A stretch of 52,304 nucleotides of DNA from Micromonospora lupini str. Lupac 08 (GTDB taxonomy: Bacteria > Actinomycetota > Actinomycetes > Mycobacteriales > Micromonosporaceae): NCBI RefSeq assembly GCF_000297395.2, contig NZ_HF570108.1:5327296-5379599 (forward strand), given 5' to 3'. Below are positions 1 through 9,698 of the stretch, one piece after another. A program made the position numbers and the translations under genes. A model generated the notes under the pieces. It was given only the letters and a program-made list of their open reading frames with translations, was not told the origin of the DNA and did not search any database. Each line of letters opens with the position of its first letter. Position 1 is the first letter of the stretch.

Positions 1-204
1 CGGGGTACGCCGCTGCTCGGCGCCGCGCGCCGGCGTGCCCTCGCGGACGGTCCGGCCCCTCGGGGTGTACGCGCGAGCGCCGGAGATGCCCCCGATGCCC
101 GGCTCGCCGGCCCGCGACTCCTCGTCGGACGGGCCTGCCGCACGCGAAGAACCGCGCCGGGACCCCGTGGGATCCCGGCGCGGCTCGTCCGACCTCGGTG
201 GCAC
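1..204 (-). CDS. ftsI: Peptidoglycan transpeptidase FtsI (PBP3-type), N-terminal fragment
   Basis: Only the first 68 codons are in the window; the gene continues beyond position 1. Translation from GTG at 204 gives a basic, disordered cytoplasmic N-terminus (begins MPPRSDEPRR, later ISGARAYTPRGRTVREG). That is the kind of tail seen ahead of the membrane anchor in actinobacterial septal penicillin-binding proteins. The frame is closed just upstream by the ftsL stop codon, which lies in the same frame, so GTG 204 is the first possible start; a GGGAGG element precedes it. No transpeptidase motif is visible, so the identity rests on its place after mraZ-rsmH-ftsL. Function by family: septal cross-linking of peptidoglycan at the division site. 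Confidence 0.7.
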   Translation of the reverse strand, partial: MPPRSDEPRRDPTGSRRGSSRAAGPSDEESRAGEPGIGGISGARAYTPRGRTVREGTPARGAEQRRTP

Positions 205-207
205 CGG

Positions 208-813
208 TCAGCCTCCCGTGCCCTGGCTGGTGACCGACGGCTGGCCGGTGGCCGGCTTCGGCACGCCGATCGTCTTGCCGTCCGGCATCCGGATGTACGC
301 CGGCTCACCGGCGTCCACCAGGCCCAGCCGACGCGCCTCGGCGGTCAGGTTGCCCGGCGCCTCGTACTCGGTGATCTGCTTGTCGAGCTGCTGCTTCTCC
401 AGGTCCAGTCGGGCCTGCTGCTGCTGCAGCTTCTCCAGCCGGAACGCGTTCTCATTGATCTTGGTGTTGACCGCCAGGATGCCGAGCACCCCGCCGACGA
501 CCAGCACCACGATCAGCGCCGCGAACGGCGCACGCGGCACCGACACGGGCGGCGGCGGCGCCACCCGCAGCCGGGGCGAGCGGGCGGTCGCCGCGACGCC
601 GGCCTTCTCGGCCGGACGCAGCGCGGCACTGCCCTGGGTCGGGAACTCGCGCGCCCCCCGGGCGCGAGTCTCCCCCTGCCGGTTGACTCGATCGATGCGT
701 GGCGTACCGTTCCCCACGCGCGGGGCTCGCTCCGCCGCGGTCCGGCCCCCCGACCGCGGTGCGCGCTGCCCGCCGCCGGTGACGTCCCGGCGGTCGCGCT
801 TGTCAATGTTCAT
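208..813 (-). CDS. ftsL: FtsL-like septum formation protein
   Basis: 201-residue bitopic membrane protein. A long basic, proline-rich cytoplasmic segment (about 1-95) is followed by one membrane span (about 97-116), a Gln/Leu/Lys-rich coiled coil (about 117-152) and a short periplasmic tail containing LTAEARRLGLV, the pattern of FtsL/DivIC-type proteins. FtsL joins FtsQ and FtsB-like partners to recruit and activate FtsW/FtsI at the septum. A strong GGGAGGGG ribosome site lies just before the ATG. It follows rsmH by 59 bases and precedes ftsI by 3, so the three are almost certainly co-transcribed. Sequence similarity in this family is weak; the call rests on architecture plus gene order. Confidence 0.82.
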   Translation of the reverse strand: MNIDKRDRRDVTGGGQRAPRSGGRTAAERAPRVGNGTPRIDRVNRQGETRARGAREFPTQGSAALRPAEKAGVAATARSPRLRVAPPPPVSVPRAPFAALIVVLVVGGVLGILAVNTKINENAFRLEKLQQQQARLDLEKQQLDKQITEYEAPGNLTAEARRLGLVDAGEPAYIRMPDGKTIGVPKPATGQPSVTSQGTGG

Positions 814-872
814 GTCCCCTCCCCCTCTACATCCGTCCCTCTACCGGGCCGGCGCCCCTGATCCCCCACGGA

Positions 873-1913
873 TCAGGCTGACCCGGTGCCCGGCTGGTGC
901 ATCCCCTTCACCCTGCGGCGGGACCGTTCGCGGTCGGTCCGCCCCTGCTCTGTCGCGTTCGGGTCGAGTCGTTCCGCTGCCCGCAACCGCACCGAAGCGG
1001 CGCGCGGGTTCGCGGCGACCTCCGCCTCCCCGGGCAGTTCGGCGCCCCGGCTGAGCAGCCGGAACGTCGGACCGGACCCGGGAAGCTCAACCGGGAGGTC
1101 GATCGGGCCCTTACTGCGGACCCGGTCCGCGAGCGCCACCTTGGTGAGCCGGTCCTCCAGCGAGTGGTAGGACAGGACCACCATGCGACCGCCCACGGTC
1201 AGTGCGTCGAGCGCGGACGGCAGCGCCGTCTCCAGCGCTGCCAGCTCTCTGTTTACCTCGATCCGTAAAGCCTGAAACGTTCTCTTTGCCGGGTGTCCGC
1301 CCGTTCGTCGCGCTGGTGCCGGAATGGAGTCCCGGACCAGCTCCGCCAGCCGCGCGGACGAGGTGATCCGGGCGCGTTCCCGCTCCCGGATGATCGCCGA
1401 GGCGATCCGGCCGGCGAACTTCTCCTCGCCGTACACCCGCAGCACCCGGGCCAGATCCGGATGGCCGTAGGTGTTGACCACCTCTTCGGCGGTCACCCCC
1501 CGCGTCTGGTCCATCCGCATGTCCAGCGGCGCGTCCTGGGCGTACGCGAACCCGCGGTCGGGCGCGTCCAGTTGCAGCGACGAGACACCCAGGTCGAACA
1601 GGATCCCGTCGATACCCGGATAGCCCAGCCGCTCCAGCACCTCGGGCAGCTCGTCGTAGACGGCGTGCTCCAGGTGCACCCGGTCGGCGAACCGCGCCAG
1701 CCGGACCCGCGCGTGAGCGAGGGCCTCGGTGTCCCGGTCGAGCCCGATCAGGACCGTCTCCGGGTGCGCCTCCAGCACCGCCTCCGCGTGCCCGGCCAGG
1801 CCGAGCGTCGCGTCGACGTGCACCGTCCGGCCGCCTCGACCCAGCGCGGGGGCCAGCAGCTCGAGACACCGCTCGAGCAGCACCGGCACGTGCGTGCCGC
1901 GCAACTCCCCCAT
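873..1913 (-). CDS. rsmH: 16S rRNA (cytosine-1402 N4)-methyltransferase RsmH
   Basis: 346-residue SAM-dependent methyltransferase that modifies C1402 in the 16S rRNA decoding centre. Visible RsmH hallmarks are THVPVLLERCLELL at the N-terminus, the SAM-binding stretch VDATLGLAGHAE, GLDRD, the FDLGVSSLQLD block, RGFAYAQDAPLDMRMD, HPAKRTFQALRIEVN and VLSYHSLEDR. I chose the ATG at 1913 because the conserved region starts there (MGELRGTHVPVLL). An in-frame ATG at 1997 would add 28 residues that do not look conserved, although a GGGAG element precedes it. It lies between mraZ and ftsL, the standard division-cluster position. Confidence 0.93.
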   Translation of the reverse strand: MGELRGTHVPVLLERCLELLAPALGRGGRTVHVDATLGLAGHAEAVLEAHPETVLIGLDRDTEALAHARVRLARFADRVHLEHAVYDELPEVLERLGYPGIDGILFDLGVSSLQLDAPDRGFAYAQDAPLDMRMDQTRGVTAEEVVNTYGHPDLARVLRVYGEEKFAGRIASAIIRERERARITSSARLAELVRDSIPAPARRTGGHPAKRTFQALRIEVNRELAALETALPSALDALTVGGRMVVLSYHSLEDRLTKVALADRVRSKGPIDLPVELPGSGPTFRLLSRGAELPGEAEVAANPRAASVRLRAAERLDPNATEQGRTDRERSRRRVKGMHQPGTGSA

Positions 1914-2119
1914 GTCGACCCCCACTGGTTGAAACGTCCGTTCTTCTCGCGCGCCTGCCGTGGCGACGGCGCTGCCGTCGTACCGCCAGATCCCCATCCG
2001 CTCCCGCCCGACACCAGGCCGTCGCCCGATGACTGGATCGTGCGCCTGGCACCGGGGAAGGGGTGCCAGGAACTCGAAAGCGGCTGGAGATCTCGCAGTA
2101 CGTCGGGCGCCGTTCCGCC

Positions 2120-2551
2120 CTACAGACCGCCGGGCAGCACCCCCTCCTCGATGTCGGCGAAGTCGTCTTCGCTCTCGGCGAGGTAGGTCTCCCAGGCGAC
2201 CTTGTCCCAGATCTCCACCCGCGTGCTCGCGCCGATGACCACCAGGTCACGGTCGAGCGCGGCGTACTGGCGAAGATGTGCCGGAATCGTCACGCGGCCC
2301 TGCTTGTCCGGCACCTCGTCGTGCGCGCTGGCGAAGAAGACCCGGCTGTAGGCCCGGGCCGCCTTGTGCGTCATCGGCTGCGCGCGCAACTGCTCCGCGA
2401 TCCGCTGGAACTCGGGTGTCGGAAAGACATAGAGGCAACGATCCTGCCCTTTGGTGACCACGACACCCCCCGCCAGCTCATCCCGGAACCTGGCCGGAAG
2501 GATCAACCGGCCTTTGTCGTCCAGGCGCGGAGTGTGGGTGCCGAGGAACAT
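2120..2551 (-). CDS. mraZ: Transcriptional regulator / division-cluster protein MraZ
   Basis: 143 residues, the normal length for MraZ. Both AbrB-like halves are visible: DDKGRLILPARFRDEL near the N-terminus and DKQGRVTIPAHLRQYA in the second half, each carrying the family's D-x-K/Q-G-R motif. MraZ forms a ring-shaped oligomer that binds short direct repeats upstream of its own operon and usually represses it. Three such repeats lie in its own promoter here (2637-2662), so autoregulation is likely. It is the first gene of the minus-strand mraZ-rsmH-ftsL-ftsI operon. Confidence 0.97.
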   Translation of the reverse strand: MFLGTHTPRLDDKGRLILPARFRDELAGGVVVTKGQDRCLYVFPTPEFQRIAEQLRAQPMTHKAARAYSRVFFASAHDEVPDKQGRVTIPAHLRQYAALDRDLVVIGASTRVEIWDKVAWETYLAESEDDFADIEEGVLPGGL

Positions 2552-2636
2552 CCGGCCCTACCCCCTCGCCCTTGAGCGGCGTTCGCGGCGCCGCTGACCC
2601 CCCGGGCCGGTGAGCCCTCCCGGCCTCACCATTGGG

Positions 2637-2668
2637 CCCCACCTTACTCCACTTCCCTCCACCTGCAA
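2637..2668 (-). promoter_or_regulatory. mraZ promoter with three MraZ boxes
   Basis: On the minus strand three hexamers, GTGGAG (2662-2657), GTGGAG (2652-2647) and GTGGGG (2642-2637), repeat at an exact 10-bp period, one helical turn. This is the layout known for MraZ operators. They lie between and over a plausible -35 (TTGCAG, 2668-2663) and -10 (TAAGGT, 2646-2641) with a 16-bp spacer, so bound MraZ would block RNA polymerase. The mraZ start is 85 bases further on. Confidence 0.8.
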
Positions 2669-2724
2669 CCAGATTCGCCCGCGTGGCGCGTCCGATCCGC
2701 GGGTAAAACCGCACGTCACACGGG

Positions 2725-2740
2725 GTGGAGCGGAGTGGAG
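2725..2740 (+). promoter_or_regulatory. Second MraZ-like box pair, facing murT
   Basis: Two perfect GTGGAG hexamers (2725-2730 and 2735-2740) lie on the plus strand with the same 10-bp period as the mraZ operator, in the intergenic region that also carries the murT promoter. They are about 140 bp upstream of the murT -10. They may be a second MraZ site linking murT-gatD to the division operon; this is inference from the motif alone. Confidence 0.45.
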
Positions 2741-2879
2741 GGCGTCAGCGCCCGCCCGGCGTGGTCCGCTTTCCGACATAGATCGACTCCGTCCGGTGGA
2801 GCGCGATCCGACCACCCGCACGGATGCCACGGCCGAACGGTTCACCGTCGGCGGCGATCTGGTGAGGCGGGCGGTCCGG

Positions 2880-2885
2880 TAACCT
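2880..2885 (+). promoter_or_regulatory. -10 box of murT (leaderless type)
   Basis: TAACCT ends 7 bases before the GTG start at 2893, which would place the transcription start at or next to the start codon. No ribosome site precedes the GTG. No clear -35 was recognised. Confidence 0.5.
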
Positions 2886-2892
2886 CGCTCGC

Positions 2893-4155
2893 GTGACGGA
2901 CGCGAAAATGCCCCTACGGGCCAAGGTGGCCAGCTCCGTGTCACGGACCGCCGCGGCGCTCTCCCGGGCCGCCGGCCGTGGCGACGGATCGGTGATCGGC
3001 GGATGGATCGGGCTGAAGATCGATCCGGACCTGCTGGCGCACCTGTCGGCCGGACGCGCCATCGCGCTCGTCTCCGGCACCAACGGCAAGACGACCACCA
3101 CCCGGTTGACCTCCGCCGCGGTCGGCGTGCTCGGCCGGGTCGCCACCAACTCCTTCGGCGCCAACATGCCCAGCGGGCACACCTCGGCGCTGGCCAAGGC
3201 CGGCAGCACCCCGTACGCGGTGCTTGAGGTCGACGAGCACTACCTCGCCCAGGTGCTCGAGTCGACCGAGCCGCACGTGGTCGCGCTGCTGAACCTCTCC
3301 CGCGACCAGCTGGACCGGGCCAAGGAGGTCGCCATGATGGCGCAGCTCTGGCGCGCGGCCCTGGTCCGGCACACGAACGTACGGGTGGTGGCAAACGCCG
3401 ACGACCCGCTCGTGGTGTGGGCCGCCACCCCGCCGGGCGACCCGGCCCGGGGCATCAACCCGCCGCACGTGACCTGGTTCAGCGCCGGCCAGCGCTGGCA
3501 CGACGACTCCTGGGTCTGCCCGGAGTGCGGCTCCACCATCCAGCGCTCCGGTGAGCAGTGGTGGTGCACGGGCTGCCCGCTGCGCCGACCGGAGCCGAAC
3601 TGGGTCGTCGAGGACGAGGGGGTGCTCGACCCCACCGGGGCCTGGCACAAGGTGTCGCTCCAACTTCCCGGCAAGGTCAACCTCGGCAACGCGGCGACCG
3701 CGCTGGCGGTGGCCGCCGAGTTCGGCGTACGCCCGGTCGACGCGGTGTCCCGCCTCGGCATCGTCACGTCGGTGGCCGGCCGGTACGCGCAGGTCGACAA
3801 GGACGGGCGCAACATCCGGCTGCTGCTGGCCAAGAACCCGGCCAGCTGGCTGGAGGCCTTCGACATGGCCGACGAGGCGCCGACACTGCTCTCCATAAAC
3901 GCGCGCGACCCCGACGGTCTGGACACCTCATGGCTCTACGACGTCGACTTCGCCCCGCTCCGTGGCCGGCAGGTGTTGATCACCGGCGACCGGGCATACG
4001 ACCTGGCGGTTCGACTGGACGTCAACGACGTCCCGTTCCAGCACGTCCGCACGTTCGACGACGCGCTCCGGTCGGTCCCGCCCGGGCGGCTGGAGGTCAT
4101 CGCGAACTACACCGCGTTCCAGGACATCCGAGCGGAGTTGGACCGTGTCATCTGA
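2893..4155 (+). CDS. murT: Lipid II isoglutaminyl synthase, MurT subunit
   Basis: 420-residue Mur-ligase-like subunit which, with GatD, amidates the D-glutamate of the peptidoglycan stem to D-isoglutamine. Residues 61-69 form the ATP-binding loop GTNGKTTTT, followed by TNSFGANMPSGH. A Cys4 zinc ribbon typical of MurT is visible (C209-x2-C212 and C225-x2-C228). The C-terminal MurT domain contains LLSINARDPDGLDTSWLYD and the end ANYTAFQ. The -10 box 7 bases upstream supports the GTG start; an ATG five codons later is the alternative. The stop overlaps the gatD start by 11 bases, so the two subunits are translationally coupled. Confidence 0.95.
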   Translation: MTDAKMPLRAKVASSVSRTAAALSRAAGRGDGSVIGGWIGLKIDPDLLAHLSAGRAIALVSGTNGKTTTTRLTSAAVGVLGRVATNSFGANMPSGHTSALAKAGSTPYAVLEVDEHYLAQVLESTEPHVVALLNLSRDQLDRAKEVAMMAQLWRAALVRHTNVRVVANADDPLVVWAATPPGDPARGINPPHVTWFSAGQRWHDDSWVCPECGSTIQRSGEQWWCTGCPLRRPEPNWVVEDEGVLDPTGAWHKVSLQLPGKVNLGNAATALAVAAEFGVRPVDAVSRLGIVTSVAGRYAQVDKDGRNIRLLLAKNPASWLEAFDMADEAPTLLSINARDPDGLDTSWLYDVDFAPLRGRQVLITGDRAYDLAVRLDVNDVPFQHVRTFDDALRSVPPGRLEVIANYTAFQDIRAELDRVI

Positions 4156-4864
4156 GAGTCTGCGCATCGTCTGGATCTACCCCGACCTGCTGTCCACCTA
4201 CGGCGACCGGGGCAACGCGCTGATCCTCGCCCGCCGGGCCCGCCAGCGTGGCATGCCGGTCGAGGTGCTGGAGGTCCGCTCCGATCAGCGGCTGCCCGCG
4301 ACCGCCGACATCTACCTGGTCGGCGGTGGCGAGGACGGCCCGCAGGCGTTGGGCGCCCAGCGGCTGATCGCCGACGGCGGCCTGCACCGGGCGGTCGCCC
4401 AGGGGTCGGTGGTGTTCGGCGTCTGTGCCGGTTACCAGCTGCTCGGTACCTCCTTCTTCGCCAAGGGTGTGCAGTGTCGAGGGCTGGAGCTGCTCGACCT
4501 GCGCTCCGACCGGGGCGAGAGCCGGGCCGTCGGCGAGCTGGCCGGTGAGATCGACCCCCGGCTGGGCCTGCCCCCGCTGACCGGCTTCGAGAACCACGGC
4601 GGTCGCACCCACCTCGGTCCGGAGGTCGCCCCGCTCGCCCGGGTCACCACCGGCATCGGCAACGACGGCGCCACCGAGGGCGCGTGGCGCGGCAAGCTGC
4701 TGGGCACGTATTCGCACGGCCCGGCGCTGGCCCGCAACCCCGCCCTGGCCGACCTGCTGCTGCGCTGGGCCACCGGGGCGCACCAGCTCCCCCCACTGGA
4801 CGACACCTGGTCGGACCGGCTCCGCAACGAGCGCCGCTCCGCAGTGGCCCCCGCCCGGGCATGA
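4145..4864 (+). CDS. gatD: Lipid II isoglutaminyl synthase, glutaminase subunit GatD
   Basis: 239-residue class I glutamine amidotransferase that supplies ammonia to MurT. The nucleophile is C94 in VVFGVCAGYQLLG, and H191 in LLGTYSHGPALARNP is the catalytic histidine. The N-terminal YPDLLSTYGDRGN and the FENHGGRTHLG segment match the GatD/CobQ-like family. It starts with GTG inside the murT end and overlaps the next gene at an ATGA junction, so it belongs to one operon of at least three genes. GatD homologues were once annotated as cobyric acid synthase, but the murT neighbour settles the assignment. Confidence 0.95.
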   Translation: MSSESLRIVWIYPDLLSTYGDRGNALILARRARQRGMPVEVLEVRSDQRLPATADIYLVGGGEDGPQALGAQRLIADGGLHRAVAQGSVVFGVCAGYQLLGTSFFAKGVQCRGLELLDLRSDRGESRAVGELAGEIDPRLGLPPLTGFENHGGRTHLGPEVAPLARVTTGIGNDGATEGAWRGKLLGTYSHGPALARNPALADLLLRWATGAHQLPPLDDTWSDRLRNERRSAVAPARA

Positions 4865-5544
4865 TCCGAGCCGTCCGGCGGCTGCTCCGGCAGCCGTCGG
4901 CCGCCCGGTTCGCCCTGCTCGTCCTGCTGATCGGCGCCTGCGGGCTGCTGCTGCTCCTGGTGCCCCGGCCGGATCCGGCGCGGCTACCGCTGCTCGCCGA
5001 CCGGCTGGGTGACCTCGCCCCGGTGGCGGCGATCCTCGGCGGCGCGCTGCTGCTGGTGGCGCTGGTGCCCCGCACCTTCATCACGCTGGCGGCGGGCGCG
5101 ATCTTCGGCCCGCTGGAGGGCGCCGCGTACGCCCTGGGCGCCGCGCTTGTCGCCGCCGCGATCGGGTTCACTGTCGGGCGGCTGCTCGGCCGGGAGTTCG
5201 TCGCCGAGCGGGTGCGCGGCCGGCTGGCCCGCCTCGACGGCTGGTTCGCCCGGCAGAGCGTGCTCGGCGTGATCACCGTCCGGCTGCTGCCGATCGCCGG
5301 GTTCGGGCTGGTCAGCTACGGCTACGGCACGACCGGCGCCCGGGTGCTGCCGTTCCTGGCCGGCAGCGTGATCGCCTCCGCGCCGACCGCGTTCGGTTAC
5401 GCGGCGATCGGCGCGGCCGTCAGCTCACCCGGCCACATCAACTGGTACGCCGCCGCCCCGTCCAGCCTCGGTCTGATCGCCAGCCTCGTGCTCGTCCACA
5501 AGTGGTGGCGCGGCGAACGACGCCGCCGCCGGCTGCCGGTCTGA
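4861..5544 (+). CDS. TVP38/TMEM64 (DedA-like) family membrane protein
   Basis: 227-residue polytopic protein starting at the ATGA overlap with gatD. Hydrophobic stretches lie near residues 17-36, 52-74, 80-108 and two more toward the C-terminus, separated by the family's loops: LVPRTFITLAAGAIFGPLEG and the arginine-proline loop VRLLPIAGFGLVSYGYG, thought to form a re-entrant pair. Relatives of this VTT-domain family have been linked to phospholipid scrambling and undecaprenyl phosphate recycling. Coupling to murT-gatD would fit a role in envelope lipid handling, but the substrate cannot be read from sequence. The C-terminus is strongly basic. Confidence 0.8.
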   Translation: MIRAVRRLLRQPSAARFALLVLLIGACGLLLLLVPRPDPARLPLLADRLGDLAPVAAILGGALLLVALVPRTFITLAAGAIFGPLEGAAYALGAALVAAAIGFTVGRLLGREFVAERVRGRLARLDGWFARQSVLGVITVRLLPIAGFGLVSYGYGTTGARVLPFLAGSVIASAPTAFGYAAIGAAVSSPGHINWYAAAPSSLGLIASLVLVHKWWRGERRRRRLPV

Positions 5545-5546
5545 CC

Positions 5547-6323
5547 GTGTCCCTGCCGACCGACGGCGTCGACGCCGAGGAGCCGCTCACCGGCGGGTAC
5601 GTCGCCGACGTGGTTCGGATCGGCGACACGGTACGACGTACCCCTCCCGTCAACCTGGACTTCGTCGGTGCGCTGCTGCGGCACCTGGCCGAGGTGGGCG
5701 CGGACCTCGCGCCCCGCCACCTGGGCGTCGACGACCGTGGCAGGCAGGTGCTCAGCTACGTCGCGGGGCGGGTGCCGTGGCGGGACTCCGAGGATCGGAG
5801 GTTCTTCGCCGATCCGGCGCTGGTGCGGCTGGCCGAGCTGATCCGCCGGCTGCACGACGCGTGTGCGGGCAGCGACCTGGCCGGCGACGCCGAGACGGTG
5901 TGTCACCGCGACCTGTCGCCGAAGAACACTGTGTACCGCGACTCGCCGGCCGGGCCGCTCCCGGTGGTCTTCGTCGACTGGGACCTGGCCGCGCCGGGCC
6001 GGCGGATCGAGGACGTGGCGTTCGCCGGCTGGCACTGGGCCCCACTGGGCGAGGGCGCCGACCCGGCCGAGCTGGGTCGGCGGTGCCGTGTGCTCTGCGA
6101 CGCCTACGACGCGGCCGGCCCCGGGGCTCTGCCCCGAGCGGAGCTGGTCGACGTGATGCTCGGGCAGATCGAGCAGACCTGGCGCGGCATCGAGGCCGGC
6201 GCCGACCGCGACGAGCCGGGCATGCGCCGGCTGCGCGACGCGGGCGCGGCCGACGGGGTACGCCGCTGGCACGACTGGCTGCGCGCCCACCACGACGTCG
6301 TGACGGTGGCGCTTACCGCGTGA
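5547..6323 (+). CDS. Aminoglycoside phosphotransferase-fold (APH) family protein
   Basis: 258 residues from GTG 5547. The kinase-like core shows the catalytic loop CHRDLSPKNTVY and the metal-binding motif VFVDWDLAAPGRRIEDVAF, which define the APH/choline kinase fold. The substrate is unknown; most chromosomal members of this type are housekeeping small-molecule kinases and are not resistance genes. The start is uncertain: an in-frame GTG at 5502 would overlap the preceding gene by 43 bases, while GTG 5547 follows its stop by 2 bases. No clear ribosome site precedes either. The gene ends just before a long inverted repeat. Confidence 0.8.
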   Translation: MSLPTDGVDAEEPLTGGYVADVVRIGDTVRRTPPVNLDFVGALLRHLAEVGADLAPRHLGVDDRGRQVLSYVAGRVPWRDSEDRRFFADPALVRLAELIRRLHDACAGSDLAGDAETVCHRDLSPKNTVYRDSPAGPLPVVFVDWDLAAPGRRIEDVAFAGWHWAPLGEGADPAELGRRCRVLCDAYDAAGPGALPRAELVDVMLGQIEQTWRGIEAGADRDEPGMRRLRDAGAADGVRRWHDWLRAHHDVVTVALTA

Positions 6324-6354
6324 CAGCACACCGCGCCGGGGCGACACAGCCGGT

Positions 6355-6402
6355 GAGCGCTATGACTCAGAGGCATATTCATACCTCTGAGTCATAGCGC
6401 TC
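6355..6402. repeat. Long inverted repeat, family A copy 1 (likely bidirectional terminator)
   Basis: A perfect 19-bp inverted repeat (6355-6373 with 6384-6402) with a 10-base AT-rich loop separates the convergent phosphotransferase and leuS genes. The outer arm GGTGAGCG-C-TATGACTC (from 6352) recurs at 25822 with one base changed. The position suggests a terminator for both strands. Low GC compared with the surroundings and reuse elsewhere suggest a dispersed palindromic element. Confidence 0.75.
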
Positions 6403-6455
6403 GTCGCAGTCTCCGCTCCCTGCGCGGTCACGCTCGGTAGCGCAGCCGCCCGTGG

Positions 6456-9296
<2,841 letters not shown>

Positions 9297-9358
9297 CGTC
9301 TCTCCTCGCTTCGCTTCGCTTCGTCTCGGCACCGCCGGGCCGGACCGGCGGCGGGCAC

Positions 9359-9384
9359 AAAAAAGCCCCTCGCGCAGGAGGGGC
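9359..9384 (-). terminator. Attenuator terminator upstream of leuS
   Basis: On the minus strand a 7-bp stem (GCCCCTC, 9384-9378, with GAGGGGC, 9371-9365) and a 6-base loop are followed directly by six T residues (9364-9359). This is one of the few textbook U-tract terminators in the window. It lies about 65 bases before the leuS ATG, where a terminator makes sense only as a conditional one. Confidence 0.85.
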
Positions 9385-9386
9385 CG

Positions 9387-9462
9387 CCGTGCTGTCGCGC
9401 GTTCAGCGCATCAGCACGGCCCGGTAAGAAGCAGGAAGACTCCGGCCATGTCCGGCAGTGTA
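9387..9462 (-). promoter_or_regulatory. leuS leader: -10 box and antiterminator arms
   Basis: TACACT (9462-9457) is a -10 box ending 7 bases before the leader-peptide ATG, so the leader mRNA probably starts at that codon. Downstream, CCGTGCTG (9419-9412), which covers the last leader codons, is complementary to CAGCACGG (9394-9387) immediately before the terminator. The flanking GGG (9422-9420) could also pair with CCC (9383-9381) in the terminator's 5' arm. A ribosome stalled on the Leu codons would leave this pairing free (read-through); one that reaches the stop codon would cover it (termination). Confidence 0.65.
9411..9449 (-). CDS. leuS leader peptide (12 residues, three consecutive Leu)
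   Basis: Open frame ATG 9449 to TGA 9411 encodes MAGVFLLLTGPC. The Leu triplet is CTG-CTT-CTT; CTT is rare in this high-GC coding style, so translation should be sensitive to charged tRNA-Leu. It lies directly after a leaderless-type -10 box and directly before a terminator hairpin that precedes the leucyl-tRNA synthetase gene. The combination matches ribosome-mediated attenuation as known for amino-acid genes in actinobacteria. Peptide production is inferred. Confidence 0.65.
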   Translation of the reverse strand: MAGVFLLLTGPC

Positions 9463-9698
9463 CCGCGTCGCCGTGCGGGCCGTCGGAGGCGTGGGGTGAC
9501 AGTGGGTCGATCCCCCAACTCGGCGAATATCCGCCCGTAAGCGGCGGACTACCTGCGGGGGTCGGCGATAACGACAAACATGGTTAGCCTGAGAGGCCAG
9601 TGAGAATCCTGCGGCAGACGAGGCTCGACGTCGCGAACCCAACGGCGGGTCCAGGTGCTCTCTACAGAGCTGCCGTGACGGCGACGAGGAGGAGGCCC

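Noticed and set aside
5547..6323. Aminoglycoside resistance gene
   Set aside because: Only the general kinase-fold motifs are seen; nothing indicates drug specificity and there is no mobile context.
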